From Mayfieldus sp963781495 (lineage in GTDB: Bacteria > Actinomycetota > Thermoleophilia > Solirubrobacterales > 70-9), in NCBI GenBank assembly GCA_963781495.1, contig CAWAFX010000002.1, positions 1,612,001 through 1,676,000 on the forward strand: DNA of 64,000 bases, read 5' to 3'. The notes below the pieces were generated by a model. It saw nothing but the letters and a program-made list of their open reading frames with translations, had not been told where the DNA came from and did no database searches. The position numbers were made by a program, and so were the translations under genes. Positions 9,496 through 18,171 of this stretch are shown piece after piece (position 1 is the first letter of the stretch; every line of letters begins with the position of its first letter).

Positions 9496-9993
9496 GTGAG
9501 GCGGCGCGGCTATCTCGGGCTGGGCTCGAACGTCGGCGACCGCGAGCAGCACCTGGCGGCGGCGCTGCCGCTGCTGCGCGAGCAGGGAGTCGAGGTCGAG
9601 GCCGTCTCCTCGCTTTACGAGACCGAGCCGGTGGGCGAGATCCTCGAGCAGCCCGACTTCCTCAACGCGGCGCTTCGGATATCGACCGAGCTCGGCCCCG
9701 AGGAGCTGCTCGACCTCTGCAAGGCGATCGAGGCCGAGCAGGGGCGCACGCTTGGCGGCCCGCGCCACGGCCCGCGGCCGCTCGACGTCGACCTGCTGCT
9801 GCTCGGCGACCTGGTGCTGGAGACCGAGCGCCTGACCCTGCCGCACCCGCAGCTGACCAGCCGCCGCTTCGTGCTGGCGCCGATGCTCGAGCTCGACCCC
9901 GAGCTGGAGCTGCCCGACGGCACCCGGCTCGCCGCCGCCTACGAGGCGCTCGGCGAGGGCCAGCGCGCGGAGCGCGTCGGCTCGCTGCCTTAG
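9496..9993 (+). CDS. folK: Hydroxymethyl-dihydropterin pyrophosphokinase
   Basis: 165 residues from GTG 9496, 10 nt after folB. Transfers pyrophosphate from ATP to 6-hydroxymethyl-dihydropterin, the substrate of FolP. Signature parts: 'YLGLGSNVGDRE' at the N-terminus, 'SSLYETEPVG', and the HPPK motif region 'GPRPLDVDLLLLGD' with the two Mg-binding Asp. Folate genes folP, folB and folK are therefore complete and contiguous here. Confidence 0.96.
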   Translation: MRRRGYLGLGSNVGDREQHLAAALPLLREQGVEVEAVSSLYETEPVGEILEQPDFLNAALRISTELGPEELLDLCKAIEAEQGRTLGGPRHGPRPLDVDLLLLGDLVLETERLTLPHPQLTSRRFVLAPMLELDPELELPDGTRLAAAYEALGEGQRAERVGSLP

Positions 9994-10003
9994 GCCGCTC
10001 GGC

Positions 10004-10789
10004 TCAGTCGGAGGAGCCGGGCGCCTGCGAGCGCGAGAAGACGGGGGTGCTCTCGCGCAGCGGCTGCAGCCAGGCCTGCGGCAATATCGGCGGGAAGTTC
10101 CCCGGATAGTCGGGGGCGACGCGCATCGCCAACTCGCCGGCTGGGCGGCGGGCGATCTGCGGCCGCAGGTCCTCCATCGTCATCGCCAACCGGATGCTGG
10201 GGGCGATCTGGAAGTCGGCGGCATTGAGCTGGTCGTCGTTGAGCACCCCGGCCTCGATCCAGTCGTCGATCCGCTTCAGCATCCCCGGCAGAGCAGCGAG
10301 GTCGTGGCGCACGTTCTCGTCGCCGGCCTTGTTGTAGCTCGACGCCCAGGCGATGATCGGAGCCGCCGTCTTCACCGCCAGGCCCATCGGGATCCCGAGG
10401 TCGGCGCCCTCGCCATAGCTTGCCAGCGGCGAGCGGTCGCGCCTCATCGCGTTCCAGAGGATGCGGCGGATCGGCGCCTGCAGGTCATCGTCGCCGAAGC
10501 GCTCGGCCTCCTCGACTGCGTTGCGAAGCTCGGGATCGGAGGGAAAGAGCGGCGGCTCGGGCTGCAGGCGGTCGAGCTCGCGGGCGATCTCTCGCGAGCC
10601 CTGGAACTTGCGCCCGTCGATCTTGATCGCCGGAACCGTGACGCCGTCGAAGCGCAGCAGCTTCAGCACCCCCTTGTGGATCCCGGGCATCAGGTCGGTC
10701 CGCTCGTAGGGGATTCCCTTCTGCTCGAGCATCAACCGCACCGCCATTGCCGGATGCGAGCCGGGAATCGTGTAGAGGCGAACGTCCAC
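10004..10789 (-). CDS. Glutathione S-transferase-like protein
   Basis: About 261 residues from GTG 10789, chosen because a TAGGAT box lies 7 nt upstream on the minus strand; a GTG at 10828 would add 13 residues. The N-terminal thioredoxin-like part ('VRLYTIPGSHPAMAVRLMLEQKGIPYERTD' in pieces, then VPAIKIDGRKFQGSREIAREL) matches the GST N-domain with its Pro-Ala-Ile cis-proline loop and a G-S-R/E substrate-binding turn. An all-helical C-domain follows. Actinobacteria usually lack glutathione, so the thiol substrate is uncertain. Convergent with folK and divergent from coaX. Confidence 0.65.
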   Translation of the reverse strand: MDVRLYTIPGSHPAMAVRLMLEQKGIPYERTDLMPGIHKGVLKLLRFDGVTVPAIKIDGRKFQGSREIARELDRLQPEPPLFPSDPELRNAVEEAERFGDDDLQAPIRRILWNAMRRDRSPLASYGEGADLGIPMGLAVKTAAPIIAWASSYNKAGDENVRHDLAALPGMLKRIDDWIEAGVLNDDQLNAADFQIAPSIRLAMTMEDLRPQIARRPAGELAMRVAPDYPGNFPPILPQAWLQPLRESTPVFSRSQAPGSSD

Positions 10790-10860
10790 GGCGCTGATCC
10801 TATGCCCCAGGCGCAGGTTCTCGGTCACGCCGGGCCGCCGTCGGCAGCGATAATCGCCCG

Positions 10861-11625
10861 ATGCTGCTGGCGATCGACGCAGGCAACACTCAGACTCACA
10901 TCGGCGCCTTCGACGGCTCCGAGCTGGTCGAGCACTGGCGCTTCGGCACCGACCCCGAGGCGACCGCCGACGAGCTGGCGATCCGCGTCTCCAGCGTGCT
11001 CGAGCTGCGCGGCCTGGGGCTGGACTCGATCGACGGCTCGATCGTCTCCTCTGTCGTGCCGCAGCTGACCCCCGAGTACGCGCAGATGGCGGCGCGCTAC
11101 CTGGACGCGCGCCATCTCAGCGTCGTGCCGGGGGTGAGGACCGGGATCGCGATCCGCATGGACAACCCGCACGAGCTCGGCGCCGACCGGCTCGTCAACG
11201 CGGTCGCCGCCTTCGACCGCTTCGGCGGCCCCTGCGCGGTGGTCGACTTCGGCACCGCGATCACCTTCGACGCGATCTCGGCCGAGGCCGAGTACCTGGG
11301 CGGGGTGATCGGGCCCGGCGTGCGGATCTCGATGGAGGCGCTGACCGAGCGGGCGGCGAAGCTGCCCAAGGTCGATCTCGCCGAGCCGGGAGGGGTGATA
11401 GGCAAGACGACTCAGGCGAGCATGCAGTCGGGGATGGTCTACGGCTTCGCCGGGGCGATCGACGCGATCGCCCGCCGGCTGATCGTCGAGCTGGGCGAGG
11501 AGACCAGCTTCATCGCAACCGGCGGCGGCGCCGACGTGATCGTGCCCTTCTGCGAGACCGTGCATGAGGTCGACGACCTGCTGACCCTGACCGGGCTGCG
11601 TCTGATCTGGGACCTCAACCAATGA
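10861..11625 (+). CDS. coaX: Type III pantothenate kinase
   Basis: 254 residues, usual CoaX length. First step of CoA synthesis. The N-terminal phosphate-binding DAGNT (6-10), 'GADRLVNAVAAF', 'VDFGTAITFDAI' and the 'GGVIGPGV' segment are the ASKHA-fold signatures of type III enzymes, which need K+ and are not feedback-inhibited by CoA. ATG 10861 lies 6 nt after GATAAT (10849-10854). It overlaps dus by ATGA. Confidence 0.95.
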   Translation: MLLAIDAGNTQTHIGAFDGSELVEHWRFGTDPEATADELAIRVSSVLELRGLGLDSIDGSIVSSVVPQLTPEYAQMAARYLDARHLSVVPGVRTGIAIRMDNPHELGADRLVNAVAAFDRFGGPCAVVDFGTAITFDAISAEAEYLGGVIGPGVRISMEALTERAAKLPKVDLAEPGGVIGKTTQASMQSGMVYGFAGAIDAIARRLIVELGEETSFIATGGGADVIVPFCETVHEVDDLLTLTGLRLIWDLNQ

Positions 11626-12635
11626 GGGGGAACGGCATCCAGCCCGCACTGACCGATCCCTTCGAGATCGGCGGGGTCGAGATCGCCAACCGGATCCTGT
11701 TGGCGCCGCTGGCCGGAATCGGCAACTGGTTCGTGCGCCTTCAGGCGCGCCGCCATGGCGCCGGGCTGGCGGTCTCGGAGATGGTCTCCAGCTTCGGCCT
11801 TCACTACCGCAACGAGCGCACGATGCGGGAGCTGATGCAGATCCATCCCGAAGAGCACCCGGTCTCGGTACAGCTCTTCGGCCACGATCCCGAGGTGATG
11901 CGCTCCGGGGCCGCGGTTGCCGCCGATGCCGGCGCCGACCTGATCGACATCAACATGGGCTGCCCGGTGCGCAAGGTGCTGAAGACCGGCGCCGGCGCGG
12001 CGCTGCTTCACGACCGCGCGCTGGCGCTGGCGCTGGCGCGCGGCGCGATCGAAGGGGGAGGGGTGCCGGTGACCGTGAAGCTGCGCTCCGGGCTGGAGCC
12101 GGGGGACCGCTCGGGCTTCGACCTGGCGGTCGCGCTGGTCGAGGAGGCCGGGGTTGCCGCGGTCGCCTTCCATCCCCGCCCCGCCGCGGCCGGGCACAAG
12201 GGCCGCCCCGACTACGCGCTGACAGCGGAGCTGGCGCAGCGGCTGGCGGTTCCCGTGATCGTCTCCGGCGGGCTGCAGGACGCGGACGCCGTCCGCCGCG
12301 CCTACCGCGAGTCCGGCGCCGACGCGGTGATGATCGCCCGCGGCTCGCTCGGCTGGCCGTGGATCTTCGACGAGCTGAGCGGCCGCCGCGACCAGTCTCC
12401 GAGCGATGAGGAAGTGGTCGCCGAGCTGCTCTGGGTGATCGACCGCGCCGAGGAGCACTTCGGCGCCGAGCGGGCTGCTCGCTACCTGCGCAAGTTCTAC
12501 CCCTGGTACCTGGAGCGCCTCGAGGCCCCGGCCGAGGTCGCCGACGAGCTCCAGCGCCGCGCCGGCCTGGCTCGGGCGCGGGAGCTGATCAGGCCGCTGG
12601 CCACTGCTCCAGTGGCGGCGGCAGCAGCGGGCTAG
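11622..12635 (+). CDS. dus: tRNA-dihydrouridine synthase
   Basis: 337 residues, start overlapping the coaX stop (ATGA at 11622-11625), so translation is probably coupled. An FMN-dependent enzyme that reduces uridines in tRNA D-loops. The TIM barrel shows 'ILLAPLAGIGN', the catalytic Cys C114 in INMGCPVRKV, 'VTVKLRSG', 'HPRPAAAGHKG' and 'ARGSLGWPWIF'. Closest in pattern to the DusB/Nifr3 group. Its last 47 nt overlap the 3' end of the opposing ADP-ribosylglycohydrolase-like gene. Confidence 0.92.
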   Translation: MRGNGIQPALTDPFEIGGVEIANRILLAPLAGIGNWFVRLQARRHGAGLAVSEMVSSFGLHYRNERTMRELMQIHPEEHPVSVQLFGHDPEVMRSGAAVAADAGADLIDINMGCPVRKVLKTGAGAALLHDRALALALARGAIEGGGVPVTVKLRSGLEPGDRSGFDLAVALVEEAGVAAVAFHPRPAAAGHKGRPDYALTAELAQRLAVPVIVSGGLQDADAVRRAYRESGADAVMIARGSLGWPWIFDELSGRRDQSPSDEEVVAELLWVIDRAEEHFGAERAARYLRKFYPWYLERLEAPAEVADELQRRAGLARARELIRPLATAPVAAAAAG

Positions 12636-13785
12636 GGGGGAGCGACCACCCGGCTGCGACGGAGCCGCCGTGGGCGACCGTCAGCTGCCGGGCGACGCTG
12701 AGGTTGGCGGCGATCGCCTCGCGCAGCGTGTAGCCCGTGTGCGGGAAGCGGCGGTCATAGGAGATCCCGTTGCGGAAGCGGGCTGGGATCCGTTCGCGCC
12801 CGAGCCAGGTGCCGAGGATGCTGGCGGCGGCCGACGGGTTGCAATCGGAGTCCTGGCCGGCCCGCATCGCGATCCGGATCGTGTGCCCGATCTCGCCGCG
12901 GCCGTAGAGCAGCCCGAGCAGGACGTAGCCGCCGTTGAGCTTCGCGTCGACGTTGAACTCGGAGTCGGTCGCGGTCTGCTTGACCTCGGGCGAGTGGGCG
13001 TTCCAGCGTCGCTCCAGCCGCCGCCAGGCCGCCTGCCAGTCACGCGGGTGACGGGAGTGCCAGCGCAGCACGTCCTCGATCATCGTCCGGTAGGCCGAGC
13101 CCCGCGGCACCGCCTCGCGACCGGCCTCGACGATCTCGCCGACGCTCGCGGCGCGGAAGGCGGCGGCGTGCATCGCCGCGACCATCACGCCGCCGTAGAC
13201 GCCGTCGCCGTAGTTGGTGACGTGGCCAAGTCGCCAGGCGGTGTCGATCGCCGCCCCCGGCTGGCCGGGCGTAGCCATCCCGATCCAGTCCGACTCGATC
13301 TGAAAGTCGATGTCGTCGGCGAAGGGGTTGTGCGCCGGGTCTCCGGACAGCGGTGGCGGAATTCCGGCCCGCAGGTTCTCCCGCGCGCGCTTGTTGGCGA
13401 AGAAGAGCGGAAAGTCGCTGCCGGCCAGCGCCGCGCCCCACTGTGGCCAGCCCGTGCCGGGCCCGCCGCGCAGTGTGGCGTCGAGAAAGGGGATCTCGAC
13501 GTAGGTCTCGTCGGACTCGCCGCGATATGCGTAGTGGTTGGCGTAGCGCGAGCTCCAGCGCGGGACCCGATCGGCGGGCACGATGCGGCCGCGATAGTGA
13601 AACTCGGTCGGGCGGCCCCAGGCGCCGCCGATCACCGCCCCCAGCCAGCCGCCGGCGATCTTGTCGCGGACCTCCGCGGAGCCGATTCGGGTCTGATCGG
13701 GCGCCGCGGAAGCCCCGGCAGGCGCGGCCAGGGAGACGGCCAGGCCGCAGATCAGGGCGAGGACCGCGAATGGACGGGACCGCAT
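12589..13785 (-). CDS. Secreted ADP-ribosylglycohydrolase-family protein
   Basis: 398 residues with a clear Sec signal peptide (1-28, ending ASAA). The mature part begins 'KIAGGWLGAVIGGAWGRPTEF', which is the ADP-ribosylglycohydrolase entry motif, has 'SDETYVEIPFLDA' near residue 93 (metal-site region) and 'AGQDSDCNPSAAASILGTWLG' near 310, the equivalent of the GDTDT(V/I)A metal site. The canonical Thr/Asp pattern is altered to DSDCN, so catalytic competence needs care. Secretion suggests action on an exported glycoside or nucleotide rather than on nitrogenase-type ADP-ribosylation. Confidence 0.75.
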   Translation of the reverse strand: MRSRPFAVLALICGLAVSLAAPAGASAAPDQTRIGSAEVRDKIAGGWLGAVIGGAWGRPTEFHYRGRIVPADRVPRWSSRYANHYAYRGESDETYVEIPFLDATLRGGPGTGWPQWGAALAGSDFPLFFANKRARENLRAGIPPPLSGDPAHNPFADDIDFQIESDWIGMATPGQPGAAIDTAWRLGHVTNYGDGVYGGVMVAAMHAAAFRAASVGEIVEAGREAVPRGSAYRTMIEDVLRWHSRHPRDWQAAWRRLERRWNAHSPEVKQTATDSEFNVDAKLNGGYVLLGLLYGRGEIGHTIRIAMRAGQDSDCNPSAAASILGTWLGRERIPARFRNGISYDRRFPHTGYTLREAIAANLSVARQLTVAHGGSVAAGWSLPPSPLLPPPLEQWPAA

Positions 13786-13822
13786 CGCAACCTAGGCTAG
13801 CCCGGCCGGTTATTGGTCTAGC

Positions 13823-14242
13823 ATGCCGCGCTCCGTGAGAATTGGTCTGATCAAGAGGTTCGCCACGGCGCTCGCCGCCACCATCCTTCTGGCGGCCCTG
13901 GCCGGGACCGCCGCCGGCGGCGCCGGCGCCAGCTCCGTCGCCACCGCCTCGTCGACCCACTGCGACCTGACCACGCACGAGCAGCGCAATCTCGGCGCCT
14001 CCTACGTGACTTCGCTCAAGGTCAGCCACGTGAGCTGCAAGAAGGGCAAGAAGGTCGTCAAGGGCTTTCACGAGTGCCGGACCGCGAACGGCAAGCCACA
14101 GGGCAAGTGCGGCAGCAAGGTCCTCGGCTACAGCTGCAGCGAGCACCGCTTCGACGCGGTTCCGCACGTCCAGTACAACTCGCGCGTCACCTGCACCCGC
14201 GGCGACAAGGTCGTCAAGAGCACCTACACGCAGAACGTTTAG
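13823..14242 (+). CDS. Small secreted cysteine-containing protein
   Basis: 139 residues; signal peptide about 1-37 (LAATILLAALAGTAAGG core). The mature part of about 100 residues has six Cys, two repeated 'VTSLKVSHVSCKKGKKVVK' / 'VTCTRGDKVVK' half-motifs and ends TYTQNV. Small secreted proteins with a 'GV(S/T)C..GK.VV..F..C' pattern are common in Thermoleophilia, but I know no function. The pairing of Cys suggests disulfides in the mature extracellular protein. Confidence 0.7.
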   Translation: MPRSVRIGLIKRFATALAATILLAALAGTAAGGAGASSVATASSTHCDLTTHEQRNLGASYVTSLKVSHVSCKKGKKVVKGFHECRTANGKPQGKCGSKVLGYSCSEHRFDAVPHVQYNSRVTCTRGDKVVKSTYTQNV

Positions 14243-14261
14243 GCGCGGCCGCTGCTGCGGC

Positions 14262-15296
14262 CTAGTGCGTGAATTCCTCCCCGAGGTCGCCGACGACGAG
14301 GTCGGCGGCGACGCCGGAGCCGGTCTCGTTGAGGTGGATGCCGTCTGACTCGCGGACGATCTTCTCGGTGCCGTCGACCTGCATCGCGTCGCGGTAGCGG
14401 TCGCCGGGGGTGAAGACGGGGATCGTGTCGATCAGGTGCACCTGGTCGCGCCAGGGCTGGGCGGCGACCGTGATCGCCTCGTTGACCGTGCGCTCGATCC
14501 GCTGCCGGGCCGGGTCGCGCGGGGTGGGGACGGTGAGCCAGAAGACCTGCGCCGCACCGGCCTGGCGGTAGGTGTTCATCATCTGCCGCGCCCGGCCGGC
14601 GTAGACCGCCGCCCACTCGGGCCCGCAGCAGGTCACCTGCTTGCCGCCGGGGCCGGGCATCGAGTAGCCCTCGTTGGCGCCGATGAAGACCACCACCGCG
14701 TCGGGATGGTCGTTGGCGACCTGGCTGGTCGAGAGCTTTCCCCAGTCGACCAGGGTCGTGTTGGAGATCCCGGTCGCCAGGTGGGGGTCGCGGATCACGT
14801 CGACCCCGTCGGGGGTCAGGCGGCGCGCGATCTCGAGGTCGAGCGGGGTCGAGAGCGAGTCGCCGGTGACCAGCAGGGTTTGCAGCGGCCGCTTGTGGAT
14901 CGGGCCGCCGAGCTGCAGGGGATCGAAGTTCTCGGCCGTGATCGGCGGAACCTTGGCGCCGCTATGCCCGGAGCTGATCGGCTGGTCGAAGCCGCCCTGG
15001 CCGCCGAGGTCGTCGTTTGCCGCCACCACCGCCGTCAGCTTGTTGCCGATCTCGTTGAGCGGCAGCCGGTCGGCGACCCAGCCGGCCGGCTTTCCGACCC
15101 CGAGCACGATGTCGCGCCCGATCCCCGGCTTCAGCTCCTCGCCCTGCTTGCGAATCGAGGCGCCCGAGAAGAGGACCAGCAGCAGGCCGGTGATGAGGAC
15201 GGCGACGATCGCCTGGCGGGCGCTGAAGCGGCGCAGCCCCTCCTCGTCGAAGCGCTGCATCAGGTTGTCGTCTCTTGCGCGTGGGTCGACGGGCAT
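14262..15296 (-). CDS. Membrane-anchored SGNH hydrolase-like protein
   Basis: 344 residues; one N-terminal signal-anchor (about 28-46) after a charged N-terminus, then an outside SGNH-type domain. The nucleophile block GDS is at 145-147 (LLVTGDSLST), the block III-like 'VVVFIGANEGY' follows, and the Asp-His end 'DGIHLNETG' is near 316-324, so the catalytic set looks intact. Starts 7 nt after the MBOAT stop, so both are probably one operon. In PatA/PatB and AlgI/AlgJ-X pairs an MBOAT protein moves acyl groups across the membrane and an SGNH partner attaches them to a glycan; the same is inferred here. Confidence 0.75.
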   Translation of the reverse strand: MPVDPRARDDNLMQRFDEEGLRRFSARQAIVAVLITGLLLVLFSGASIRKQGEELKPGIGRDIVLGVGKPAGWVADRLPLNEIGNKLTAVVAANDDLGGQGGFDQPISSGHSGAKVPPITAENFDPLQLGGPIHKRPLQTLLVTGDSLSTPLDLEIARRLTPDGVDVIRDPHLATGISNTTLVDWGKLSTSQVANDHPDAVVVFIGANEGYSMPGPGGKQVTCCGPEWAAVYAGRARQMMNTYRQAGAAQVFWLTVPTPRDPARQRIERTVNEAITVAAQPWRDQVHLIDTIPVFTPGDRYRDAMQVDGTEKIVRESDGIHLNETGSGVAADLVVGDLGEEFTH

Positions 15297-15303
15297 CAGC
15301 GGC

Positions 15304-16701
15304 CTAGAAGCGGAAGTAGATGAACGGAGGGACGCCGTTGCTGGGCACGGTGGCGCCGACGAAGAGGATAAGGACGGCGAGAGCGGCTCCCAGCAGGGCC
15401 GGATTGAGGCGCTCGATGCCGACCTCCCATCCCTCGGTCGTGCGCGGGGGCAGCAGCTGCAGCGCGATCACGATCCCGATCAGCGCCAGCACCGGGAAGG
15501 TCCAGAGAGTCGGTGCGCTCCAGACCGCGAAGCGCTGGAGGAAGTCCCAGAACAGCCCGATGTCCTGGGAGCGGAAGAGGATCCAGCCGAAGCAGACGAG
15601 GTTGAAGGTCACGAAACCCCGCAGCCAGGCCGGGGTGCGGCGCCCGATGCGGCCGTCGATCGCGTGCTCGCTGACCAGTCCGGCGCCGTGGAAACCGCCC
15701 CAGAGGACGAAGGTCCAGGCGGCCCCGTGCCAGAGCCCGCCGAGCAGCATCGTGAGCATCAGGTTGCGATAGGTGAACAGGCGCCCGCCGCGGTTACCGC
15801 CCAGGGGTATGTAGAGGAAGTCGCGCAGGAAGCGCGACAGGGTCATGTGCCAGCGGCGCCAGAAGTCGCGAAAGCCCGTCGCCCGGTAGGGGCTGTTGAA
15901 GTTCTGCGGGAAGATGAATCCCATCAGCAGCGCCAGCCCGATCGCGATGTCGGTGTAGCCGGAGAAGTCGCAGTAGATCTGGGCCGCGAAGCCGTAGGTC
16001 GCCATCAGGACGTCGGGCGCTCCGTAGGCCTGCGGCACGCCGAAGACCGGGTTGACGATCGTGCGGGCGAGGAAGTCGGCGATCACCACTTTCTTCACCA
16101 GCCCCAGGCCGATCAGCCCCAGGCCGGCGCCGACCGCGACATGGTCGGGGTCGCGCGGTGAGGCCAGTTGGGGCATGAACTCGCGCGCGCGGACGATCGG
16201 GCCCGCGACCAGGTGGGGGAAGAAGCTGAGGTAGACCGCGGTGTCGATCAACGATGCCGGCGGCACCAGGCGGCGCTTGACGTCGACCACGTAGGAGATC
16301 GCCTGGAAGGTGAAGAAGCTGACCCCGACCGGCAGCAGGACGGTCATCAGCGGCACCGGCAGGCCGAGGCCGATCGAGTTCAGCGTGTCGTCGACGTCCT
16401 GGGCGAAGAACGAGTAGTACTTGAACAACCCGAGCACGGCGAGGTCGCCGGCGACCGCCAGGGCCACGATCCAGCGCCGCCGCCGCTCGTCCTCGGTTCG
16501 GTCCAGCAGCACCGCGCCGCCCTGGTTCCAGAGCGTCACCCCGGCGAGCAGGAAGCAGAACTTCGGGTTCGCCGCCGCGTAGAAGACGTAGCTGGCGACG
16601 ACGATGAACGGCTTCCAGATCCACTGGCGCGGCATCAGCGCCCAGTTGAGCGCCAGCACGATCGGGAAGAAGATCCCGAACTGGACGGTGGGGAAGAGCA
16701 G
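15304..16701 (-). CDS. MBOAT family O-acyltransferase (AlgI-like)
   Basis: About 465 residues with 10 or more membrane helices. The MBOAT signature includes 'YCDFSGYTDIAIG', 'FNSPYRATGFRDFWRRWHMTL', 'FLYIPLGGNRGG' and the active-site His in 'LLGGLWHGAAWTF'. Homologues begin 'MLFPT..F..FF'; the matching residues LLFPTVQFGIFFPI are encoded upstream of GTG 16659, reaching a CTG at 16701, so the conservative start (GTG 16659) would cut the first helix. Inferred to transfer acetyl groups across the membrane for modification of an envelope or secreted polysaccharide with the adjacent SGNH protein. Confidence 0.88.
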   Translation of the reverse strand: MLFPTVQFGIFFPIVLALNWALMPRQWIWKPFIVVASYVFYAAANPKFCFLLAGVTLWNQGGAVLLDRTEDERRRRWIVALAVAGDLAVLGLFKYYSFFAQDVDDTLNSIGLGLPVPLMTVLLPVGVSFFTFQAISYVVDVKRRLVPPASLIDTAVYLSFFPHLVAGPIVRAREFMPQLASPRDPDHVAVGAGLGLIGLGLVKKVVIADFLARTIVNPVFGVPQAYGAPDVLMATYGFAAQIYCDFSGYTDIAIGLALLMGFIFPQNFNSPYRATGFRDFWRRWHMTLSRFLRDFLYIPLGGNRGGRLFTYRNLMLTMLLGGLWHGAAWTFVLWGGFHGAGLVSEHAIDGRIGRRTPAWLRGFVTFNLVCFGWILFRSQDIGLFWDFLQRFAVWSAPTLWTFPVLALIGIVIALQLLPPRTTEGWEVGIERLNPALLGAALAVLILFVGATVPSNGVPPFIYFRF

Positions 16702-16780
16702 TTTGGACGGCCCTGCTGTTAGCTTGCGATCCCGTTCGCCGCGGTCAGCGGCCGGGCGATGCTAGATGATCGGATCGACG

Positions 16781-17437
16781 ATGAGCGGCACCGGCAGGCA
16801 GGCAAGGGCCCTGGCGGCGACGGCGCTTCTGGCCGCAGCCGCGGTCGCGCTCATGGCCGCCGGCGCGCCCTCCGCGAGCGCCTCCTGCGGCGGCGTGCAG
16901 ACCGCCAGCCCGAAGCCCAAGCGCGCCCATCACGTCAATCCGAAGGGCCGCCCGCCGCTGGCGATCGGCGACTCCTCGATGCTGCTCGCGGTCCACAACC
17001 TCGCCCACGCCGGCTATCGCGTCGACGCCCGCGGCTGCCGCCAGTTCACAGAGGGGATCGGCGTCGTCGGCGCAGCCAAGCGCCAGCACAGGCTGCCCCA
17101 CATGACCGCGATCGCGCTCGGCGCCGACGCCTCGATCAGCCGCAGCCAGATCGAGCACACGCTGCACCTGCTGGGGCCGCGCCGGGTGCTCTGCCTGGTG
17201 ACGCCGCGGGAGCTCGGCGGCGGCTCCGGTCCCGACGCCGAGCACGTGCGTGACGCCGGCCGCCGCCATCCCCACCGGGTGCGGGTGCTGGATTGGGTGA
17301 ATTTCAGCCAGGGCCACCCCGGCTGGTTTCAGCCCGACGGGCTGCACCTGACCTTTCCCGGCGCCCATGCCTTCACGAAGCTTTTCCGCAAGTGCCTGCC
17401 GCTTGCCCGCGCCGGCCGCTTCCCGGCCCCGAAATAG
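16781..17437 (+). CDS. Secreted SGNH-like protein
   Basis: 218 residues from ATG 16781 (ATG 16766 also in frame). Signal peptide about 1-35 ending SASA. The mature domain has a GDSS block ('PPLAIGDSSMLLAV'), Cys residues, and a terminal 'WFQPDGLHLTFPGAHAF' with the Asp-x-x-His pair of SGNH hydrolases. It resembles the SGNH domain that follows acyltransferase-3 proteins. Divergent from the MBOAT-SGNH pair, so it may be a third member of the same O-acylation or deacylation system. Confidence 0.65.
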   Translation: MSGTGRQARALAATALLAAAAVALMAAGAPSASASCGGVQTASPKPKRAHHVNPKGRPPLAIGDSSMLLAVHNLAHAGYRVDARGCRQFTEGIGVVGAAKRQHRLPHMTAIALGADASISRSQIEHTLHLLGPRRVLCLVTPRELGGGSGPDAEHVRDAGRRHPHRVRVLDWVNFSQGHPGWFQPDGLHLTFPGAHAFTKLFRKCLPLARAGRFPAPK

Positions 17438-17464
17438 GCGTCCAGAAGCGTCCGGCGCCCCTTT

Positions 17465-17492
17465 TTGGGAGAGCTCGACCCCTCGCTATAAT
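17465..17492 (+). promoter_or_regulatory. Promoter of greA
   Basis: TTGGGA at 17465-17470, a 16-nt spacer and a perfect TATAAT at 17487-17492. The expected transcript starts near 17499 and carries a leader of about 100 nt to the GTG at 17598. Confidence 0.7.
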
Positions 17493-17597
17493 GCCGCGCT
17501 CCCTGGCCCAGGGGTGGCGACTTCGCTCGCTGCATCTGGGCGTTTTTGCGGTCGGGGGCCGCAGGGTTTTCCCGCCACGAGGCAGAGAGGTAAGGCC

Positions 17598-18077
17598 GTG
17601 AGTCGTCAATCGGTTATCACGCAAGAGGGACTCGAGAAGCTCAAGGAAGAGATCGAGTATCTGTCGACGAGCAAGCGCCGTGAGGTTGCCGAGCGGATCA
17701 AGGAGGCACGTGAGTTCGGCGACATCTCCGAGAACGCGGAGTACGACGACGCCAAGAACGAGCAGGCCCTGCTCGAGCAGCGGATCGCCCAGCTCGAGGA
17801 GCGGCTGCGGCGCTCCTCGGTGATCGACGAGAAGGACATCGACACCAACGTTGCCGGCGTCGGCACCACGGTCCACGTCAAGGACCAGAAGTCAGGCGAC
17901 TCGCAGAAGTTTCAGATCGTCGGATCGACCGAGGCCGACCCGACCCAGCAGAAGCTCTCGAACGAGTCGCCGATCGGCAAGGCCCTGATCGGCCACAAGC
18001 GCAACGACGTCGTCTCGGTCGACGTCCCGCGCGGTCCCAAGCGCAAGCTGAAGATCACCAAGATCGAAGCCGCCTGA
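17598..18077 (+). CDS. greA: Transcription elongation factor GreA
   Basis: 159 residues from GTG 17598 with AGAGAGG upstream; longer in-frame starts read through the promoter. Rescues backtracked RNA polymerase by inserting its coiled coil into the secondary channel. The N-terminal coiled coil has 'GLEKLKEEIEYL', 'IKEAREFGDISENAEYDDAK' (acidic tip D/E residues that stimulate cleavage) and the C-terminal FKBP-like domain ends 'ISNESPIGKALIGH'-like and KLKITKIE. Length and motifs are standard. Confidence 0.96.
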   Translation: MSRQSVITQEGLEKLKEEIEYLSTSKRREVAERIKEAREFGDISENAEYDDAKNEQALLEQRIAQLEERLRRSSVIDEKDIDTNVAGVGTTVHVKDQKSGDSQKFQIVGSTEADPTQQKLSNESPIGKALIGHKRNDVVSVDVPRGPKRKLKITKIEAA

Positions 18078-18171
18078 GGACGCTGCAAAGCGTCGCATCT
18101 CGCGGTCCTCGACTCCGCGTCTCGCTCACGTAGGTTTCGACTACGCTCGCTTCGCCGCGGAGCCTGCGTCC
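18078..18171. repeat. Nested inverted repeats between greA and lysS
   Basis: GGACGC (18078-18083) pairs with GCGTCC (18166-18171); inside, CTCCGCG (18113-18119) pairs with CGCGGAG (18156-18162) and CGTAG (18129-18133) with CTACG (18141-18145). A competing local hairpin GACGCT-GCAA-AGCGTC (18079-18094) uses the same outer 5' strand. The element fills most of the 124-nt gap before lysS. No poly-U follows. Confidence 0.5.

Noticed and set aside
12589..12635. 47-nt tail overlap of dus and the ADP-ribosylglycohydrolase gene as an annotation error
   Set aside because: Both frames remain protein-like to their stops, with a low-complexity Ala/Pro tail in each; convergent overlap is plausible.
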